Below, piece by piece: positions 45,827-56,402 of a stretch of 64,000 bases of DNA (positions are counted from its first letter, which is position 1; each line of letters starts with the position of its first letter). This stretch comes from Hemerocallis citrina. Lineage: Eukaryota > Streptophyta > Magnoliopsida > Asparagales > Asphodelaceae. The translations under genes were made by a program, and so were the position numbers. Under the pieces are notes generated by a model. That model saw nothing but the letters and a program-made list of their open reading frames with translations. It did no database searches and was not told the DNA's origin. The stretch covers positions 171,789,456 to 171,853,455 of the forward strand of contig CM030363.1 in the NCBI GenBank assembly GCA_017893485.1. Direction: 5' to 3'.

Positions 45827-46620
45827 CTAAAAGCTGAATAAGATGAATTTAGTCAGAGTAAACGAGCCGGAAGCATTCACATACAACAACTATATTAACC
45901 AATCTCAACTAGCTTGCACTGAATATTTCAACTAGTTTGCAGTGAATATTTCAAATTGAGAATATTGTTACTAGTTTGCAGTGAATATTGTTACTAGTTT
46001 GTAGTGAAAATGAGAATATGTTCACCTAATATTTCAAATTTGCAGTGAATATTGTTACTAGTTTTAAATTCCCCTACAAATTGGATGTTCCTCCAAAAAT
46101 CATACAAAACAATCCATCACTACCAATTAAATCAAGGAAATTAGTATCACACTACCGACATTTCATTTCATTTCGAACAATCCACAAGCGACATTTCATT
46201 TAATAGGCACATCCAACTTCTTTTGCACTTAATAAGTAGTTCAAATATATGTAGACATGAAAAATTGAGGGCTTTGCAACAAATTGAAAGCTTTAAGAAC
46301 AACAACTATATTAATTAATCTCAACTAAACAAGATTACATAACCCGATCAATATTACAGAACCCTAGCAATATGATAAACAAGATTGAAAATCTTTACCC
46401 AAATTTAATTGATTTCATTACTAAACCTTATCAAATTTGATTACTAAACCTTAGCAATATGATAAACCCTATCAAAAAATTATCATTCGACAAAGGTTTA
46501 ATTGATTCACAACATAGCTACTACTACAACAACAACTACTACAAAAAAAGCACACTAACACTTCCATAACCGAACACAAATTATGATAGGGAACTCCAAA
46601 TAAATTTGTACCAATTACCT
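45827..46620. other. CACTA-2 interior, AT-rich
   Basis: Contains short direct repeats of gcagtgaatattgttactag type at 45915-46060. No gene recognised. Confidence 0.4.
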
Positions 46621-46629
46621 TGGTAGGCA

Positions 46630-47035
46630 GGAGATAGGGGGGAGCTGCGGCGGTGACAACGAGGTACAAGAGGGGGGAAAGTGGAGAGTCGGCTTCGACA
46701 ATGAGAGGGGGGAAAGTGCAGAGTCGGCTTCGACGGTGAGCGGGGGGAAGGTGTAGAGTCGGCTTCGATGGTGATAGGAGATTGCGGTGGAGCGCTGAAG
46801 ATGGATGGAGATTGCGGTGGAAAGCTGAGGATATTGCAGTGGAGTGCTGAGGAGATTGCGGTGGCTTCGACGATGGATGGAGATTGCGGTGATGAGCGTC
46901 GGATGGATGGCTTCGACGGTGGAGCGTTGTGGCGAAAAGCGTCGAGTGAGGATGAGAGGCCGCGATTGCGGTGGTAACTAATTTGGGAAGACGAGAGAGA
47001 GGAGAGATGTAGCTAGGGTTTGGGGGAAATTTTTA
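46630..47035. other. GC-rich leader-like block in CACTA-2
   Basis: Imperfect repeats of gagagtcggcttcgacggtga (about 40-bp spacing, 46680-46770) and atggatggagattgcggtgg (46800-46890), followed by a gagaggagagatgtagctagggtttggggg flank. It lacks a recognisable protein and looks like a promoter/5' UTR-type segment. Confidence 0.5.
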
Positions 47036-47584
47036 TTAACAGGGGTGTATTGAATTGAGATTTCAAAAGATTTTAAAAGAACTGAGAATCACAGTATTTA
47101 AGGGATTTATGGAGAATTCACCTAAAACTTTGACTGAGATTTATAAGGATTAATTTAAAATAGTTTGATGGAATTCTTATTATGAATTTGATGGAATTTG
47201 AAGGAATTCGATGAAAATAAACTTTATAATTAGTTCATTTCCTACACAAGATTGTCATTCTCATAAGAGTAGTACCAATAAATATCAAGGAACCTCGCAA
47301 GTCATAAAAATATCATTCTCATAAGCTTTTTCTGAAATACTAGAAGGACACCCACATAAACAAAAGTAACAACAAAAAAAATAGCCCTACATGAGAGAGT
47401 TATTGATGAGTCCATCAACTCAATACTCGCTGTTTTAACATTCTGGAATAGCATAAAATAATAATAACTAATAACACCCGGTAACCAAAGTCATGGAGCA
47501 AGAGATCTATAAGGAGCATCAACTCTCCCGTTAGGCATCATAACTCTACCACATCTCCTCATCAAATCAATACTCGTTGTTTCT

Positions 47585-47667
47585 GCACCATAGGTCTTCC
47601 AGTAAACAGTTTCACTATATAGGCCACATCATACAAACCATGGAACGTTATCCACTTCGTCTTGTAC
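47585..47667 (-). pseudogene. Captured CAF1-like deadenylase exon fragment (candidate)
   Basis: On the minus strand, after an acceptor (cattgcag, 47668-47675), the sequence encodes KTKWITFHGLYDVAYIVKLF and TGRPM. The WxTFHxxYDxxYLxKxLT pattern is characteristic of plant CCR4-associated factor 1 (POP2) deadenylases, which shorten mRNA poly(A) tails. The frame is lost soon after. Only about 25 residues support the call, so it is less certain than the PGI and CCCH fragments. Confidence 0.5.
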
Positions 47668-47764
47668 CTGCAATGCGAAACCAATTTATGCCATAGCAAT
47701 CCTGAGAATATTTTTGAATCAACTCCATCACGTTGATTTTGATTGAAATTGATTCCATTGTCTT

Positions 47765-48110
47765 TCAGGAGGCGGATGGAGGCCTCTGCGTGGGGATCAG
47801 TGGTTGGGTTGAATTAGGGTTTGGGTTAAATTAGGCCTCTGCGTGGGGATCGGAGGTCGGGAGGTAGAGGAGAGTGGGGTAGCAGTAGAGGAGGGTGTCG
47901 GGAGGTAGAGAAGAGGAGGAGGAAGACGATGGAGAGAGCAGGGAATTAGGGTTTGGATTTATTTGGGGATAATTTGGGGCATATGTACAGGAAACAAAAA
48001 CATACTCACCAATGGCTTGAAAGTTTCTACAGAGAAGGTGAGAATTGCAAAGGCTTTTGGTATTTAGACCTCGGACCCTAAATTCCATCTAAATCCTCCA
48101 AATTCTCAAT
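47765..48110. other. Second GC-rich leader-like block in CACTA-2
   Basis: gcctctgcgtggggatcgg occurs twice (about 47779 and 47836). It is followed by gaggtagaggagagtggggt-type repeats and tagggtttgg. It lies upstream, in transcription direction, of the minus-strand CAF1-like piece. Confidence 0.45.
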
Positions 48111-48720
48111 TCTATCAAAATCATTAACTTTTTTAATACACCAAGAATTGAATGGGGTCATTTAAAATCTCAATTGAATACATCGAGAATTGAATAGAAT
48201 CACTTAAAGTCTCAATTGAATACACTGTGACTTTTATAAACTCCTTTAAAATCCTAATAGAATACACTAGGATTTTCACATTCTTTTAAATTCTTTTCAA
48301 ATTCCAATCCAATACACCCCTGTAAGTATGGGTTTGGGGGAAATTTTGGGGCGGGGAAATGAAAATGGGGCGGTGAAATGAAAAGGGGGGAAATGAATTA
48401 TATTGGAAACGACGGCGGTTTCGTGAACACGTCGTAATAACGAATACCTATAACGGCGTGTACTGCAAAAAATGCCGTGATAGAAACTGGATCTATTTAT
48501 AAAAGATTAAAAGATCTGAACTAGCGATATAAAAAGACTACGCCGGCGTTTTCTTTTAAAAACGCCGTTATAGATTCCTACTTATATCGGCGTGTAATGT
48601 GAACGCCGCTATAGATACTAGATTTTTAAAAGAATAAACCCCCCCCCTAAACTATCCCGACATTGTTGTAAAACGCAGGAATAGGAACGCCGCTAAAGCC
48701 GTCGTGGTTTGTAGTGACTC

Positions 48721-48791
<71 letters not shown>
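48721..48791. repeat. (AAT)n microsatellite
   Basis: About 23 uninterrupted AAT units directly after the ACT duplication of CACTA-2. Before that insertion it would have abutted the pararetrovirus remnant. Confidence 0.95.
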
Positions 48792-48793
<2 letters not shown>

Positions 48794-48853
48794 GTTAATA
48801 ATAAATAGAATATTGTCCAAACGAATCCTTTAAGAGAAACATAAAATAGATTA

Positions 48854-49960
48854 TGTAATGCCCCAGAAATTTTAAATACAATATTTTGAAAAACAAATAA
48901 ATTTTAAATTAGTTTATTGAATTATTTGAATTTTGTGAAATTATCGTTTGGCACGTAAAAACACATGCAAATACTTTCAAAATGCAAGTTTTAAAATTTT
49001 GAGTTTCTAAATTAAATCTTTTAGTTATAATTGGATATATTTTAATTTTTGGAATTTTTCTGAATAAGATAAATCACTTTTGCAAATAATTCGAAAGAAG
49101 GAGACTTTTTGTAAAAAGTCGTTTGGAGGTAAAATTTGAACTCAAAAAATTTGTTGGCTGCATGATGGGGGCTAGTTTTCAGTAGAGAGATTTAAGGATG
49201 AAATTTTATCCATTTTGATTGATTTGATTTGATTGAATAAATAATTAATTATGCAAGTTGGGACTTCTAGGGGGGTTTATTTGTAAAAAATTTCAAAGAA
49301 ACCCTAGAAACAATCCCAGCCTATTTAGAGAGCAACAAACTTTCAGCCTCCCCCTTTTCTCTTGGGATTTTGGTAATTTTGTGATATTGGAGAGTCGATC
49401 TATTGCTTGGAGGAGAAGACTACTATTTTGTAACAATTTTCTTCAAGAGGTGGGTAACACTCCATCTCTCTTGTTATGTTTTAATCTCATAGATATGTAG
49501 TATCATGCTAGGGATGAATTTTTATTAGTCATTGGTTGTATGTTAGCAAGATTGTGGAAGTTGTTATGAAATACTTGTAGAGATGTATGTTTAATATGAG
49601 ATTGTTGATTATATGACATTAAAATTGAATCTTGATTGTATGTGGAACTAAAATAAATTGTTCTTGAATACTGGAGTTTTCAATGCATGAAAAATCTAGT
49701 TTTTATTTATAGAAATAGATCTAATGAACCTATGTGTTATTTTATATGATTAGATCTTAGTGTGTGATTCAAGAAACATGATTTAATAATTAAAAGTTTG
49801 GATATATATGAGTTATTTGCTGTTTCAATGAGAATTCATGATGAGTTGAAAACTAGAATTTTTATACAATGATTATGTGTTAAAAACCCATTGAAAAATA
49901 TACTTGAATGTTGTGAACAATAGGGTTAGGGTTTCGGGGTTAAACCCTAGACCTAGGGTT
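48854..49960 (+). repeat. LTR-like fragment (chromovirus-type start)
   Basis: Begins TGTAATGCCCCAGAAATTTT, a start seen in plant Ty3/gypsy chromovirus LTRs. It runs through AT-rich sequence and a tttcttgggattttgg leader-like area to tagggtttcggggttaaacc. No right boundary, duplication or partner LTR was found, so the assignment is tentative. Confidence 0.4.
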
Positions 49961-49984
49961 GGTGGGGGCTCGGTTTGAGGGGTT

Positions 49985-51105
49985 GCACTACTTAAAGGTT
50001 TAGAGAACAAAGTTTGCAAATTGGTAAAATCTTTGTATGGATTAAAACAAGCACCAAAATTATGGCATGAAAATTTTGATACAGCAATAAAGAGCTTAGA
50101 TTTTGAATATAGTAATTCTGATAAATGTCTTTATTTTCGTGATCTATCAAATAAAATTGTTATAATTTGCTTGTATGTTGATGACATTCTTGTTGTTGGA
50201 AGCAACCTCTCAACTGTAGTTGAAGTTAAAACAATGTTATCCAAAGAATTCAGCATTAAGGACCTAGGTGTTGTGGACACTATATTAGGTATGAGAGTGA
50301 GTTTTGGTAGGCAAGGAATATTCCTTAGTCAATCTCACTATATCAATAGTGTGTTACAAAAGTGGGGATACAGTGATTGCAAAAGGTTTGGAACACCTTA
50401 TGATTATAACAATAAGTTGACACCTAACGATAGTGCAACAGTGAGATAGTTGGATTATTCCAAACTAATTGGAAGTCTCATGTATGCAATGATCTGCACT
50501 AGACCAGACATAGCCTTTGCGGTAGGCATGCTTAGCAGATTCACTAGTAATCCCAGTAAGTCACATTGGAATGCCCTTAAGAAGCTAATGGGTTACCTAA
50601 GTGGTACTCAAGAGTTGGCTTTTTGCTACTCTGGACATCCTTCAGTTTTGGAAGGATATTCTGATGCATCGTGGTGCACAGAATTTGGTGAAAGTCGATC
50701 CACTAGTGGTTATGTGTTTATACTAGGAGGAGCAGCTATGTCATGGAAATCTAAAAGGAAACCAGGCATTACATTCTCATCTATGGAGTCTGAACTCTTT
50801 GCGCTATCTTGTGCTGGTGAAGAAGCGGAATGGATGAGAGACCTGTTGCTAGATATTCCATTGAGGAGGTTTGAAGTAATCACTCTTAGCTTGTTGTCAC
50901 ACAACAAGCTACAAAAACTGTAGCATCTAATACTTTTTACAATAGTAAGAGACGAACTGTACCTTAGACAGGCAAAGTTGAACTATCTCATTAAGCAAGG
51001 GATTATTATTCTCATTGATGTGAGATCCAAACAGAATATGGCTGATGCCCTTACTAAGGGACTACAAAGAGATCTAATTGTCAAAAATGTGGGAAAATGG
51101 GGTTA
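49985..51105 (+). pseudogene. Copia-4 reverse transcriptase/RNase H fragment
   Basis: The first frame (50021-50449) reads SLYGLKQAPKLWHENFDTAI, ICLYVDDILVVGSN (YVDD at about 50176-50187) and GVVDTILGMRVSFGRQGIF, then a TAG at 50447-50449. The same frame continues: SKLIGSLMYAMICTRPDIAF, GYSDASWCTEFGESRSTSGY and SWKSKRKPGITFSSMESELF. A shift near 50900 leads to IDVRSKQNMADALTKGLQRD, ending at about 51105. It is truncated at the left within RT. It is a different copia family from copia-1, -2 and -3. Confidence 0.9.
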
Positions 51106-52358
51106 AGAGCTATTAGTCATAAAGGCCTTAACACCCTAGTTTTTTTGATAATTAGAACCTATAACAGCCATAGAGAAGTTCAAACTTAAGCATCAATTTG
51201 ATAGTTAACTTGTTTTAGATAATTTTGATGATTCCACATAAATTCCACAAATATATAATGTCATTCCAATTTTTTATGGTATTGTATATCTAGAGAATTT
51301 ACTTAGAATAATCATATTATTCTAATACAAAACATGAAAACTTGTCGATGTGTTTCCGATGATTAAATTGTCTTTAAATATCATTCCAATTTTGATGATG
51401 TCTTTTATGGATACATGTTTCATTCCAATTTTGATGATTCAGTGTTAAACCATGATTGAAATGGCAGTCTTTTCATTCCAATATGAAACATAGTTTAGTT
51501 CTTGTGTAGAAAATATAAAAGTTTATGTACATTATTTGTTAAAGATACTTGATTATGATGTTTGTGTTAAAATCTTGCTAGCTGATTTGAATTGTACTAA
51601 GTTCTTTTGTTTGAACTAGATACTCTTATGCAATTTGTTTGAATTCAAAGAGAAATGACCCATGAAATTCTTATTTGCAATGTTGAGAAACAGGTGCTAG
51701 CAAAGATAATGGAGATGGAATCCTAGATCTTGATTTTGAAGATGATGATTTGCTCGATATGGAGGAGTAATCATGAAGGAACATGCAAGGATTTTCTATT
51801 GCTGATCACTTGCTTGATAAGAACTTCTCTTGAGTTTAATACTGCATTTTGAGCTTAAAACTCTTTAATTTTGTTTGAAGTTATTTGCTTTAATTGTTTA
51901 GTTTTGAGACTATGATTTGTTTTATCAATTGGTTTAGTCTTTGTGAACTATTCTGAATTGAATATGATTTGAAACTATTTAATTATATTGGTTTAATCTT
52001 GATTGAACTATTCAGATTTATAATTATATTGGTTCTTATGATCTTATGAAACTATACTTTTATGATGCTTTTCAGATTTATAATTACTAGTAGTTTGCAC
52101 GTCTTAATAAATATAGTTTTTTTAAAAGTAAAAATTTAGACGTAGTTTGGATTTGATCTAAAACCTCATTTACAATAGTTATGCACGTGCGTTGCACTGG
52201 TTAGTAGATGGATAAATTACACTAAGGCCTTCTCCCATTATAGTAGTAGAGATATTGGTTTTTTATGATCTTATTATGGACTGCTATCAGCCAGTCAGTT
52301 TTATACTGAACTAATAAGATAATCCTGTACTTTCTATATTGAGAATATAGGAGGAGAT
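51106..52358 (+). other. Sequence after copia-4, unassigned
   Basis: Contains cattccaattttgatgatg direct repeats (51270-51480). A terminal-exon-like segment at 51694-51770 (acceptor cag; NGDGILDLDFEDDDLLDMEE, then TAA) is followed by 3'UTR-like AT-rich sequence. The exon belongs to no family I recognise; an acidic C-terminal tail of this kind occurs in some transposase-derived proteins (inference). Confidence 0.35.
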
Positions 52359-52720
52359 TGTTGGATATATGGGTATATTCTCTATATATAAATATTACAT
52401 GTGCATATGAGTAACACGTGTATTGAACGTACAATTGATTAGATATTGGAACGCAGGTTTATGGGCTTACAACCCGATACCCAAACCAGTATTTATTTAT
52501 AAATATTGGCTTGTGATAGCAGTCTAGGTATTTCAATCTTGATACCTAGAGTGAATATCTCAAGCAACTTAGATCTAGATATTAACCCTAATTTCTCTTT
52601 GTTAATTTCTCACAAAACTTACCAATAAATACAACGGAAGAAACAATACGTAGCGAAAAATGTTGGAGAATTTTCCAGTAATTAATTTAGCTTAGAACAA
52701 CTTATCAGATAAAAACACAC
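52359..52720 (+). repeat. Probable copia LTR start
   Basis: TGTTGGATATATGGG follows the purine tract ataggaggagat, the typical junction between polypurine tract and 3' LTR in copia elements. No right end was found. It could be the 3' LTR of copia-4 or of another element. Confidence 0.45.
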
Positions 52721-53179
52721 AGAAAAGCTGCAAGAAATAGGCCACTTGCCTAATGCTCATGCAATCCTTCTTGTCCTCTTCAAAAGTTGTTTTAGGATGT
52801 AGACAGACTTGTTACTTTTACTATGTTCAATAGTCAGTTGTATGTTCATAGATTATATGTCAATTTGGGTAGTTAACAAACATTTCTTAATGTCACTTTT
52901 CAAATAAAACACGATCATTTCAAAGACATTTGCAGTAACTTACACTGAAGATAAGGGAGAATCAGTAGATAAGGCCCTGCAGTTATTCAAGTAGGATTGT
53001 TGCATCTTTCATACTGGAACTGCTTCTGGCCTTTTACTAGTCTTTGTACCTTTTATTGCTGCACGACCACTGAAGAGTTAGTTGTATATATATACCTAGA
53101 AATTTTTTGGAAAATAAAAGCATGCATATTCATTAAATTATAAAAATAATCAGGATCCAAAAACATTGTAACTAAGGAG
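52721..53179. other. Unassigned AT-rich sequence
   Basis: No gene or mobile-element end was recognised in this stretch. Confidence 0.4.
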
Positions 53180-53640
53180 ATGGAAACTCATGCCTTCTGC
53201 GTAATCTATGGCTCCAAAAACAGCAGAACCAGCAACCAGGACATTAGCTCCAGCCTCGATAACCTGCCAAAAAAAGAATTTAAACCGAAACGATCAGCAG
53301 TTGAATTCAACCGATAGGCTATAGCGAACCATTTTATCATGTGGGATGTTAATGCAACCTATAGGTTGCTTCATTGTCATTCCATAGCAACCAAATGTGA
53401 TAAACAATTAATAAGTTAGCTAACACCACATAAATGCCCAATTCGGATCTCAATTAAACCAAGGGAAGAATATATTACAAGAGAAATCATTAACTGTAAG
53501 TTAACATTACCTTTTCAGCACATAATCTTCTGAAGTCTCTGATATCTTCTTAACCTGATTCTCAATAAAGCTTTGACACCAAAGCCAGGGTTAATTTATC
53601 AGGACCAAATAAACCACTGTCCAGATAAAAAGGGGGAAAT
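53180..53640 (-). pseudogene. Ribulose-phosphate 3-epimerase fragment (broken)
   Basis: On the minus strand one exon (about 53511-53625, donor gtaatg) reads NPGFG, then after a 1-bp loss SFIENQVKKISDFRRLCAEK across frames. The next exon (from 53263, acceptor ttggcag) reads VIEAGANVLVAGSAVFGAID and YAEG. These are the final segments of ribulose-5-phosphate 3-epimerase, a TIM-barrel enzyme of the Calvin cycle and pentose phosphate pathway. The NPGFGGQ loop and GSAVFGA phosphate-binding loop are recognisable. One base is missing in GGQ and the end after YAEG departs from the family, so this is a pseudogene. The intron is retained. Whether a transposon carries it is not visible. Confidence 0.85.
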
Positions 53641-54100
53641 CTAGTCAGTGCTAAACTAAGCAAGATCCCTTAGAACTAAAAAGTAACTAAAATAGTGATG
53701 TCAGTTAACAGATTTTCATTGATTACTTTTCACTCAATATTCAAAAATATTCAGTCAAGGATATTGCTTTGATTTTGTACAAAATCAACTGTCCTAAAAG
53801 TCTAAATTCCCTTGATACCCCATTGAAGTATAAAAGTGATAATGGTAAAAATCGCAACAAATTATGGCCATACGATTCCAGCAGAGATCTTAAAGCTTCC
53901 ACAGGCAGATTAACAGCAATGGGCTCTCTAACAGGTCCGGACCTTCTTCAGACTCATTAACAAGACGGGCCGCCTTCAAGCCCATTAAAAGCGACTGGGC
54001 CCACCAAGAGAGACACAGCCTATGATGGTTGTAAGTCAAATTTCTTGTCCCCACAAAAAAAGTAACCGACTCTATCTCTTAAGGGGGATAATCTACAGGA
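53641..54100. other. Unassigned sequence before the gypsy LTR
   Basis: No gene recognised. The left edge of the gypsy LTR must lie here or just to the right but no clear TG end could be chosen. Confidence 0.4.
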
Positions 54101-54460
54101 GATAACAAATTTGTATCAATCTCCTAACTGTTTCTCAGGACTATAAATACCCTCCCCCCTCCCTCGGTCAAAAGGTAATCAGAAATTTCTCTCTCAAACT
54201 CTCTTCCTCTCTTTGGTTCTGACTTGAGCATCGGATGGTTTGTCGCCGGGGCCAACCCCGGTATTTCAGGCTTTTTGTAGGTCCATCGGCCACGTCAGCA
54301 ACTGTCAGATTCAGATTAAGGTGCTCTTTCAACGATCCAGATCCAATCTCAGGAACTCTAACCACTTTTTACGGCGACAGTCAAAGGTTAATCTTTAGCA
54401 GTTTTCTTCAAAATATAAACTCACTATTTGTTTGCTCTCACACCAAAATAAGCAGCAACA
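54100..54460 (+). repeat. 5' LTR (right part) of gypsy-1
   Basis: Carries a TATA box ctataaatac (54141-54150), a pyrimidine-rich leader and the gacttgagcatcgga and gccggggccaaccccgg segments common in Tat/Athila-type LTRs. It ends gcagcaaca at 54460. The left end is unresolved and no 3' LTR is visible in the window. Confidence 0.65.
54142..54149 (+). promoter_or_regulatory. TATA box of the gypsy-1 LTR
   Basis: tataaata followed by ccctcccccctccctcgg fits an LTR promoter. Confidence 0.6.
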
Positions 54461-54462
54461 GA

Positions 54463-54480
54463 TTGCCGCCGTCTATAAAA
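54463..54480 (+). promoter_or_regulatory. Primer-binding-site-like sequence of gypsy-1
   Basis: ttgccgccgtctataaaa, just after the LTR end, resembles the ttggcgccgtctgtggga site common in Tat-like gypsy elements, with several decayed positions. Confidence 0.55.
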
Positions 54481-54541
54481 AACTACACACATCTACGTCA
54501 CAGATTAGAACTTGTCGTGAGAAACACCAAGTCTACACGTC

Positions 54542-56402
54542 ATGCCACCGAAGTTAAGAGGAAGAGCAGTGGCATCAAGCCGTCTAGCCAACCCGCTTCG
54601 TCAACAAGCTCCTCTTATGGAGGACCTTATTCCTCCTTATCAGCCAGATCAACCCCAACAACCTAATCAAACTCCTCTCAACGAAGATGCACCGAGAGGC
54701 TCTTGACAAAGCCGTCATGAACCACGTCATGAACAACACCTTCTACATGACCATGTCTCAGTCCATACTGCTGCCATCCACTCGACGCCCTCGAGGGGTC
54801 CCCAGGGGTCAAGAGACCTTCAAGTCATCAATGCCAGACAATAAGAGACCGATCTACTGATCCGTTTGGATGAAAGACGTACTCGGGACGAGGCCTCCTG
54901 CTCAGAATGCCAGGAGAACCGGAGAAGCAATTCTCCTCGAAGGCGGAGATCAAGATGCTCCTCCTCTCACAGGAGGGGCAGTGTAGAAAGAAGCCCGACT
55001 CGTGAGAGTCGAAAGCATTTTGAGATGAATAAAGAGCAATATGCCCTAGTCACTAGGGCCGAACTGGAAAACTTCAAGCATGACATCACCCAAGCCATCT
55101 GAGGTACTCATGGTCAGGGTCAACGCTCATGGAGCCGCCACTCTAATCCTTCGAGAGAAGAAGAATCCAGTGATTCAACTAGATCCAAGGGGAAAGATGA
55201 CCAAGTCCTTCTCCGCATTCGAGAAGTAGAAGATTGCCTGAAACAGATAAAGCATGACGGAAACCGCTCTGGTAGGGTTTACCGCCTCAATTAACCGCCT
55301 TTCAACAAATTCATTCTCAATGCATCCATTTCAAAGAACTTCAAAGCTCCTCAGTTCGAATCTTATGATAGTGAATCTGACCCGACTGACCATATTGAGA
55401 GTTTTAAAACTCTCATGATGCTTTATAACGCCACCGATGCGCTCATGTGTCGAGCATTTCCCATAACTTTGAAAGGATCAGCAAGGGAATGATACTCTTG
55501 CCTTACTCCAAAGTCAATATTCTAATTCGACCAGTCCAAGGAGCTCTTCACTGAGCACTTTGTTACTAGCCACAAGGCTGAAAAAATAAGTGCTTCCTTG
55601 TTGGAGTTGAAACAAAGAGCTGAAGAAATGCTGAAAGACTTTGTCAAGCGCTTCATAGCCGAGGCAAGGTCCACCTCTTCCCTGACTCGTCGGTGGCGGC
55701 CGTCGCTATCCGTCACAATGTTACTCACAAATACCTGAAGGCCTCCCTCGCAAAGAAGCCTCCTAAAGATTTCACCAAGCTCCTAAAAATGAGTGACAAG
55801 TATATCAGAGCCGAGGAAGCTCTTTATCCTCAAGGCAAGAAGGATTCACCTTCATGGAACAAACAGAAGAATGCAAGCGATGAAGGATCCAGGAAGTTTT
55901 AGAAAGATAGCACAGGTCAACGCTGTCCACCTCCAGCACCACGCTTCAACAAGCTCACTTCCTTTAATGCAAGTGTGTCTGCCATCCTCATGGCAGTTGA
56001 AAGGACAGAATAGTCCGCCCTCCCCCCAAGATGACCACAACCAACAAGACAAGGGATAGGAACAAGTGGTGCGCGTTTCACAGAGACCATGGACACACCA
56101 CCGACAACTGTCGAGCCCTCACAGAAGAACTTGAAGATCTGATTCAATGGGGCTACCTCTCCCAATTTGTCCAACAAAAAAATGACATCAAAACCCCTCC
56201 GGCACTGGGGGTTAATAAGCATCAAAAGAAGCCCTCCGAATCACAAAACTCAGAGCACATAGTAGTATCCCACTCCATCCACAGAGGCCCGATGGGGGGA
56301 GATTCGAACTCCTTCCGGAAAGTGTTCGTCAGGGAGGTAAACTTAGTACATAATATCCTGCCTGCCAAAAGTGCGAGTGATGTAAAACCAACCATAAAAT
56401 AG
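54542..56402 (+). pseudogene. Gypsy-1 gag (broken)
   Basis: ATG at 54542 starts MPPKLRGRAVASSRLANPLR. Stops follow from about 54702. The open stretch at 54866-55102 is Arg/Ser-rich. The capsid core follows at about 55320-55500 (KNFKAPQFESYDSESDPTDH, ESFKTLMMLYNATDALMCRA) with a TGA where the conserved tryptophan follows SARE. It shifts again before LLKMSDKYIRAEEALYP (55693-55902). The end (56031-56402) has the CCHC-like knuckle CAFHRDHGHTTDNCRALTEE and LIQWGYLSQFV. This gag, with a C-x2-H-x4-H-x4-C-type knuckle, is typical of the Tat-lineage Ty3/gypsy group. Confidence 0.88.

Larger units (their letters stand above)
40774..48716. mobile_element. CACTA-2 transposon carrying fragments of several host genes
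   Basis: The left end is CACTACAAACCGCACAGGCT and the right end, reversed, is CACTACAAACCACGACGGCT. The flanking 3-bp duplication is ACT (40771-40773 and 48717-48719). Subterminal arrays of ctatagcggcgcttt/ctataacggcg words extend about 380 bp at the left and 300 bp at the right. At 7943 bp it has no recognisable transposase. It contains minus-strand exons of glucose-6-phosphate isomerase, a CCCH zinc-finger protein and a probable CAF1-like deadenylase, plus GC-rich blocks. This is the architecture of gene-capturing (Pack-type) CACTA elements. It is inserted in or at the end of the pararetrovirus remnant. Confidence 0.92.

Noticed and set aside
52222..52434. Minus-strand ORF of 70 residues
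   Set aside because: AT-rich, overlaps the probable copia polypurine tract/LTR junction on the plus strand and has no recognisable domain.
54168..54365. Minus-strand ORF over the gypsy-1 LTR
   Set aside because: Lies entirely within the LTR leader sequence and lacks any domain.
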